Of a stretch of 64,000 nt of DNA, positions 58,143 through 64,000 are shown piece by piece. The number at the start of each line of letters is the position of its first letter. The stretch's first letter is position 1. The notes beneath the pieces are model-generated. The model was given only the letters and a program-made list of their open reading frames with translations. It did not search any database and was not told the origin of the DNA. Both the position numbers and the translations under genes were made by a program. This DNA is from Asterella californica (lineage: Eukaryota > Streptophyta > Marchantiopsida > Marchantiales > Aytoniaceae): positions 11,842,001 to 11,906,000 of the forward strand of contig JAYKYS010000007.1 of assembly GCA_036924285.1 (NCBI GenBank), in the 5' to 3' direction.

Positions 58143-59851
58143 TTGTCGGAGTGTGATCCGTCTACCTAGGATAGCGCCGGGCTTCTGGCTGTGGATGTTT
58201 ACTCAAGAGGTTGGCTTTCAGGTTACAACAGGGGCTATAAACACTCACACAGGTGTGTAAGATCCTGTAATATGCTCAGAAAGTGAAATTCAGGTCTAAC
58301 TAGCAGTAATAGGATCGGACGGTGAACTTCAACACTCACGGAGAGGAAAACTATGAAGGTTTAGACTTCTAAACTTCCCCTACATGTAAATAAGGTCCTA
58401 CTGAACACCCACACGAAGTTTCAACCTGAGATCAAATTCCAGCACCGAGATGTGGACAGAAAAGTTCTGAGTAAAAAAATTACAGCAATTTCTGGTACCC
58501 AAGTGGCTATTTCGACCTATAACAGAAGATTGGCTCGATCACTTTCAAAGATTCTTACAGGATTTGAAGTCTACAGGATGCTGAACATCCCTGTGAAGTT
58601 GGGACTCCTGATTATACATAGAACTCCAGATCTCCTTCTCTGAAGTCGCTGCTCTAGATTAAGAGCTTTTCAGACCCCCTCTGCTTCAGCAGCCGCCCTG
58701 AATTACTCAGTCACTCAATCGATGCGAAACTTTTTGGGAAATCGTAGCCCTGCTGGCAGAGAACACAACCTCGAAGTTTTGAAGCAATTTCCCTAAATCC
58801 AACAAAAGTGATTCAGTTCTGGCACAATCTGAACTTCAATTGCTCATAACTCCATCTTTATTGCCTCAAATCGATCAAGAATTTCACTAAAAGTGCTTGG
58901 CATGACGAGCTCCTGTGCTCTCAGATTTCGAAGTCCCCTCACCAATTGCTCGAAATCCTCTCTAGACCTCTGTTTCTAAGTTTAGAGTTACACAAAAGAC
59001 AAAAATGGACCAATGAGAGTTCATAGCTCCATTTGGTTGTCCTTTTGTGCCTTAAACCATGTGGTAACTTAATTCCACTCATAGGCTACCACGTCAAGTC
59101 CCCTAAAGTGCCAGCGTAAAACCTAAACTACCTAAAACGACACATAGTCTTGAAAGTAAACTAAAACCAGCTAAAAGCGTGCATGGGCAATACGTGAGTA
59201 CAACCCACGAGCTTAAACCGTATCTACATGATAAATCTAAATCATGTACATCGAATATCATAGATAAGTATGAATTCACTTGCACAAGCGCACAAATGCT
59301 TGAACAAGATAACTAGCATACTATCAGCCTACTAGGACTCAAAATAGTGTTAACACCGTATGCAAAGGTGTCAAACATATACATAAACGACTAGAAGTAA
59401 TATGAGCTAACTTCTAGAACTACTAACTCAAGTGTCGGAGTAGAAATGTAACATGTAGCCGCCAAGTAGCACGACAACGTGAAGAAGTCGAGGCCCAACT
59501 CCTTGATGTAAAGTTTGGTCTCGCCCAACTCTGCTGACGGTAACACCAACCCTATAGGATGCATCGACATGTTCGAGCTTTTGTTACACTAAATCACACA
59601 TACTTGCTGCGAGCCTAAAGCTCAGTCCTTACCAAGTCCTCACAATCTAGCTTCCACTCCCAGAAGATGAACCTAGTCTTCTAGAAGATAATATTTCGTC
59701 TTCCAGGATTTTAACAGTGCTTCCTAAGTACCTCTCGTCTTCCGAGCTATATCTAAACAATTTTAACTAAGCAAGACATCGCATGGATTCCTAAGAAGAC
59801 AATCCACCTTGCAATTCATCCTATTTCATAATAGAAGATGAGAAAATACGT
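58143..59851 (-). repeat. Probable LTR, minus orientation
   Basis: Minus reading ends ...CACTCCGACA at 58143. Then comes ACGTGGGATTGGAACC, where TGGGATTGGAACC could be a primer binding site (unverified), followed by the ORF at 58104. The far edge is taken as the start of the next repeat at 59852 and is uncertain. Confidence 0.4.
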
Positions 59852-60750
59852 TGTCGTGTCGTGGACCGGCTCCTACCTGAAATTCAAACTTCGATGCTTG
59901 TCGCTCCAAAGACACTCATGAGAAGACAAGCTAGACCCCAGCTTACGAGTTTTTGGCACAATTTTGGATCTCCACTTTCATCGCATCAGTGGATACAACT
60001 CCTTGTCAACACTCCATAAGCACTTCGTCTACTTCGTTTGGACGCCTAGTGGAGAAGTTACAAGACTCGAAAGATGGAGAAAGCAAGCTAGGCCCCAGCT
60101 TATGGACTTTTGGCACCATTTTGGATCTTCGCTTTTATCGCATCAGTGGATAGAGTTCCTTGTCAGCATTCCATAGGCACTTTGTCTACTTCGTTTGGAT
60201 GCCTAGTGGAGAAGTTACAAGACTCGAAAAATGGAGAAAATAAGCTAGACCTCAGTTTACGGGCTTTTGGCACAACTTCGGATCTTCACTTTTATCGCAT
60301 AGATGGGTAGAGCTCGTTGTCAACTTTCCATGGACATCTTGTTTACTTCATTTGGACATCTAGTGAAGAAGTTATGTGATTTGAAAGAAGGTAAAATCAA
60401 GCTAGACCCTAGTTACTTGCTGACTGTGTATTTGCGACTTCAGGCGTTATATCAAAGACGCAAGAGGCCTGCTTCATTTATTATTGAGAGAACTTCGCAC
60501 GTACAGAGACTGTTACAAGGGGGCTTCTTAAGGGGCTTGCTTGTTCCTGCGACATGTCGGTGGACATTTTGGAAAATGGAGAAGTCCAATACACGCGTGC
60601 AAGGTGTCATCGGGTTCAGATCTGTGCAGGCTACGCACAGGTTAAGACGGTTTGAGAAGAGACGGATCGAGGAGTGCATACTGAGAGAAATTGAGACACA
60701 GGAAGGAGATTTGGAGATTTCAGTTACCTGTGAAGGAGAGTTGGACCGTT
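59852..60750 (+). repeat. LTR-like sequence with ~157-bp internal repeats, left part
   Basis: Starts TGTCGTGTCGTGG, homologous to 49603 onward. About three units of ~157 bp (TTTTGGCAC near 59951, 60108 and 60265). The homology breaks at 60750 and resumes at 62761. Confidence 0.65.
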
Positions 60751-62761
60751 GTCGTAGCGAGAGCCTTTCCTTTGAGCAAGGGCGTACCTTTTGGCTGTGA
60801 CTGGCGATCGATGCACAGCAGAGCGATTAGTATCCCGTAGATTTCTCTATGACTTCCTCAATAACTAAGCACTTTCTTTCTCTCAGTAAAGGGTCAAGAT
60901 AACCACACGAAAACGTTGGATGATCATGGGCACTACAAACGGGATATGTGATGACATGATCTCTCGGTAGTATTTCTCTCCGAAGTTTCTCACTACTAGG
61001 GCTTCATACATGGCTTTGGGTCGACAGATGAGTCTTATCTCGCACTCGGTGTTAAAGTTTATAGGAGGGAGGTGATTTAGATCCATCCTTCATTATATGA
61101 GGATAAAGACGGTGAGATCCCATTCTTGGCCATAAGTGACAAGAGAGCATGACTTGCGTGGTAAAGTTATGCCCGAAGGATCCTATCAGAAACTGTTGGA
61201 AATGAACTCGTTCCATGTACATCAATTTAATCTGGAAAGGATTTCGAAAAGAGAATCTGGGCGGTAAGTAGAGTCCTACGTCCATCTCTCACAACATTTG
61301 CACTCCAACTACAAGGGTATCTTGGTCCCTAGAATGCCGATACAATCTCATAAGATCACTACGATCTCTCCACGAACAATCTCTTGAATTTTCCTTAAGG
61401 TTGAATGCTCCCACACAGGTCACTCTCCTTTTCTTAAAAGCTTCGAACACAACACAAGGATAGGTGCAAGCTCCCTAACCGAGCAACCCAAACCACACGG
61501 GTCGATGAGATGACACACATGCACATCGCATGTTTGGTGCCGTCATACGCATCCACGTGTAGGTCGTCTGGGTGAAAGGTTCAAATGCATGCACCGTAAC
61601 ATGTTTCAACACTAGAGACTAGGCTAGACAGATAGTCGACTTTACAGGTCAAGGATCGCACTTTGTCACGTTGAGTGCGAACCTGACAACCACATGACGT
61701 GGTTACAACGTAGGTCGCTAAAGTCTTATCTACGCCTAGAATACTCCCCAAAGCAATACAAACGTCACACTGGATGCTTTTCTGCCAGCTGCCGTTAACA
61801 AGACTCGGGACCTAGAGTAGATATCGTTGCCGATACAACTCGGTAAAAAAAACAGCGAACTTTCACAACTGATAGGTACAGATCTACAGCTCAGTCTCCT
61901 CTCAAACTTGCCACGTAGGTAGGATACTAAAATCTCTACTTACAAGTCAAATTTCAGGAAGATCTGACGGCTAGATCTCCTCCCACAATTAACACAAATT
62001 CACAGAAACTAACACGCACTTCCAATCTCAGATTCAGGACAGAAGCTTCTTCGTCAAAATGAACCGTCCACTTCCACTTAAACTTCCTGTGCTATCAATT
62101 CAGAAGGTAAACTCACTACTCAGGAAATTTCAGCCGATTTGACCGTTCGAATCATCCTCCATAAATCAGCAAACTTGCTACTCCAGATTGAAAGCTTTCT
62201 GCACCCCGTCGCCTTCAAATCGCCATTGCGCTCAATCCGCATAACATCCGGTGGTGAAATTTGGGGTCAGAGCTTCAACAACTGACAGACTACAAGCTCA
62301 TGAAATCTGGTCTGAATCTGACGGATCAATCATTCAAACTCCTTAATCTTACAATCGGAAGAGAAAGCTATGTACTCCCATCACTCTATGAACTTCAAAT
62401 GATCATAACGTATGCCCTGGACCTCCAAATCGAGTGAAATTTGGGCTCAGGTTGCTCCTCCCGTCGAGAGCTCTCCGTCCGTTTCCTCTGATCTCCAAAA
62501 TCCCTCGTGAAAGTGCCCTGATCCTCCCAGAGCGCACACTTAGATAGATGACAAGTTATCTTCACTTTTTGGTGGACCAATGAGAAGTTAAAGGACTCAA
62601 CCTTGTCCTTTTCTGCCCCATGGAGACCCCCAGCAGATAATAGAGCATTCTAAGCTCATAAGAACAAAGTTTTAGATCCCATTACACCACAACTTCTACA
62701 ACTATGCGCAAAACGCACTTACACGCGTAATTTACATACTAATTGGTCCCACAACAGGACA
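60750..62761 (-). mobile_element. ~2.0-kb insertion, probable solo LTR
   Basis: It interrupts the LTR-like sequence at ...GGACCGTT, which is continuous at 50328-50336. ACCGTT is present at both edges (60745-60750, 62761-62766), and the insert has TG...CA ends if taken as 60750-62761. Its left edge resembles the LTR edges at 55367 and 58143, so it is likely a minus-oriented solo LTR of that family. No ORF of note. Confidence 0.6.
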
Positions 62762-64000
62762 CCGTTCGGACCGTTCCGGAGTCCAAACTTGCTCTCCTTG
62801 GATCCATCGAGATCAGAACACCGAGTTCTACAAGAAATTGAAGACGATACGAAGTTTCATCCGGCGGTTTGGGAATTTTGAGTGAAATTGACTCGCAGGG
62901 AAGTGCTTACATCATATTTTCGTTCGCTTGCGACCTGAGATTGGGTTGTTCTTCGCGATCGGCGAGCCAAGCTTTTCGTTCTTGGTGCCTACGCGATCAG
63001 GGAGTCTTCATCTACGCATAGGAGAAGACTGTACGTGAATTGGATTTTTGGTTTGGGTGTGGTGAGCGAGTTTAAGCCGCAGGGAGCCGATTTACGTCAG
63101 TTTTTTGCAACCTGCGACCAAATTTCTCGTGTGGTTTTGCAAGGGGAACTCCAAACGGCTTGTTTGGAGTCTTTTTGGGTTCAAGGTAGCTAGATCTACA
63201 TGTTAGAGAAGACGGATATCAGTTTGGACGATCCGTTTGTGCGATGTGTGCGGGTTTAAGCCGCAGGGAGGAGTTTTTGAAAGTTCGGTGACTTGCGATC
63301 AAAAATCGGCGATATCTCGACTGTTGGGAGTCAAATCTGAAGGTTTCTTGGGTTAACGGAGTCAGTGGAGGAGATCTTATCGACATCTGAAGTCCGTTCA
63401 GCGAAAAGAGGAAGTCCACAGATAGGTCTTTTTTGATTTCTTCGCTATGGGTTTTTGCTCTTTTGAGTTCGTTAGAGTTCTGGTTGGCTATATACAGCTT
63501 GTGGTAGCTAGCTCTAGCTAAGAACTTGTACATGGATGTGGTTTGGACTTGGGTTTGGATCGCGTGATACTGTTGTGGCTCTGCTTGTTAGCAAAGGGAA
63601 GTTTCTCTTGCTTTGAGCTACGCTTCGATGTTTTTGGGTCAAGGTTGAGAATCAGGGGTTGTTTTTAAGGGCTTTGAAGCAGGTTACTGACCGCTCTGGT
63701 CTGTTTTTCAGTTCTGTGCTCTTAGGAGAAAGAACCGGCAGTGAACATACATTTGGAGTTGGTATACATCGCAACGTTCATTTTCTTGGTTGTTTTTCTC
63801 TGTCTTGTCTCTGTTTCAGCACACAACATCTCCACAGCGAGGAACCTCGTGTTTTCTTGGACATCCTTCACGAAATATCCGACACGATACGGTGGTGAAC
63901 TCGACGTGAAGGTCTGGGGTGGAGATTTCTTCTATGTGTGAACTTTGAAGAAGAGATTGGCAATCATGAGTGGGGATGAGAAAGGTGATGGAGATGGAGC
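62762..64000 (+). repeat. LTR-like sequence, right part, running off the window
   Basis: Resumes the interrupted LTR (CGTTCGGACCGTTCCGGAGT) and continues past the end of the 49603 copy. An ATG at 63966 opens MSGDEKGDGDG..., which may be the start of the gag of this plus-strand element. An exact LTR end and primer site are not clear to me. Confidence 0.45.

Noticed and set aside
63741..63941. Secreted-looking 66-residue ORF with a hydrophobic start
   Set aside because: It begins with GTG, lies in LTR-like sequence, and the hydrophobicity comes from a T-rich stretch.
1..64000. CRISPR arrays, bacterial operons, rRNA genes
   Set aside because: Tandem repeats here have no spacer-repeat structure, genes have introns, and no rRNA or complete tRNA was recognised.

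Overview
The window looks like nuclear DNA of a land plant. The supported genes have short GT-AG introns. They include an F-box protein, a plant-type GH79 heparanase remnant and the end of an A-type cytochrome P450, set among Copia and other LTR retrotransposon sequence, tRNA-derived SINEs and a cut-and-paste transposon. The style (bryophyte-like F-box protein, moderate GC, small introns) would suit a liverwort or moss such as Marchantia, but that is inference. Gene density is very low; most of the window is repeat.

Layout. (1) 1-18061 and 30294-41067 are two direct copies, A and B, of one ~10.8 kb segment. Copy A also carries a 6516-bp DNA transposon (10747-17262) and a 761-bp block (1101-1861). 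The shared segment holds one small minus-strand ORF, nested tandem duplications, two SINEs of one family in opposite orientation, a ~330-bp satellite-like array rich in ACGT-core motifs, and a dead Copia relic. (2) The transposon has TTAA target duplications, ACCACAAGTGG inverted ends and a four-exon transposase resembling the Kolobok group. It also holds the C-terminal exon of a cytochrome P450, a 60-bp minisatellite, an unknown minus-strand ORF and subterminal repeats. Copy B keeps the empty TTAA site. (3) 18339-25370 is a 5'-truncated, frameshifted heparanase gene with a young but inactive Copia element (19526-24486, TSD GAGAC, LTRs differing at 2 of 271 positions) in an intron. (4) 28264-29742 (minus) is an intact F-box gene. 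(5) 45055-45600 (minus) encodes a small membrane protein of unknown function. (6) 49603-64000 is nested LTR-retrotransposon sequence on both strands, with a second SINE family (56537-56871), gag-like fragments, and an element entering from the right whose gag may start at 63966.

The two segment copies act as an internal control. They show which insertions, deletions and palindromes arose in only one copy. Several perfect short-spacer palindromes are copy-specific, which points to a local template-switch mutation process. The F-box and membrane-protein genes are the only host genes that look intact, and nothing shows that the genes here work together in a pathway.
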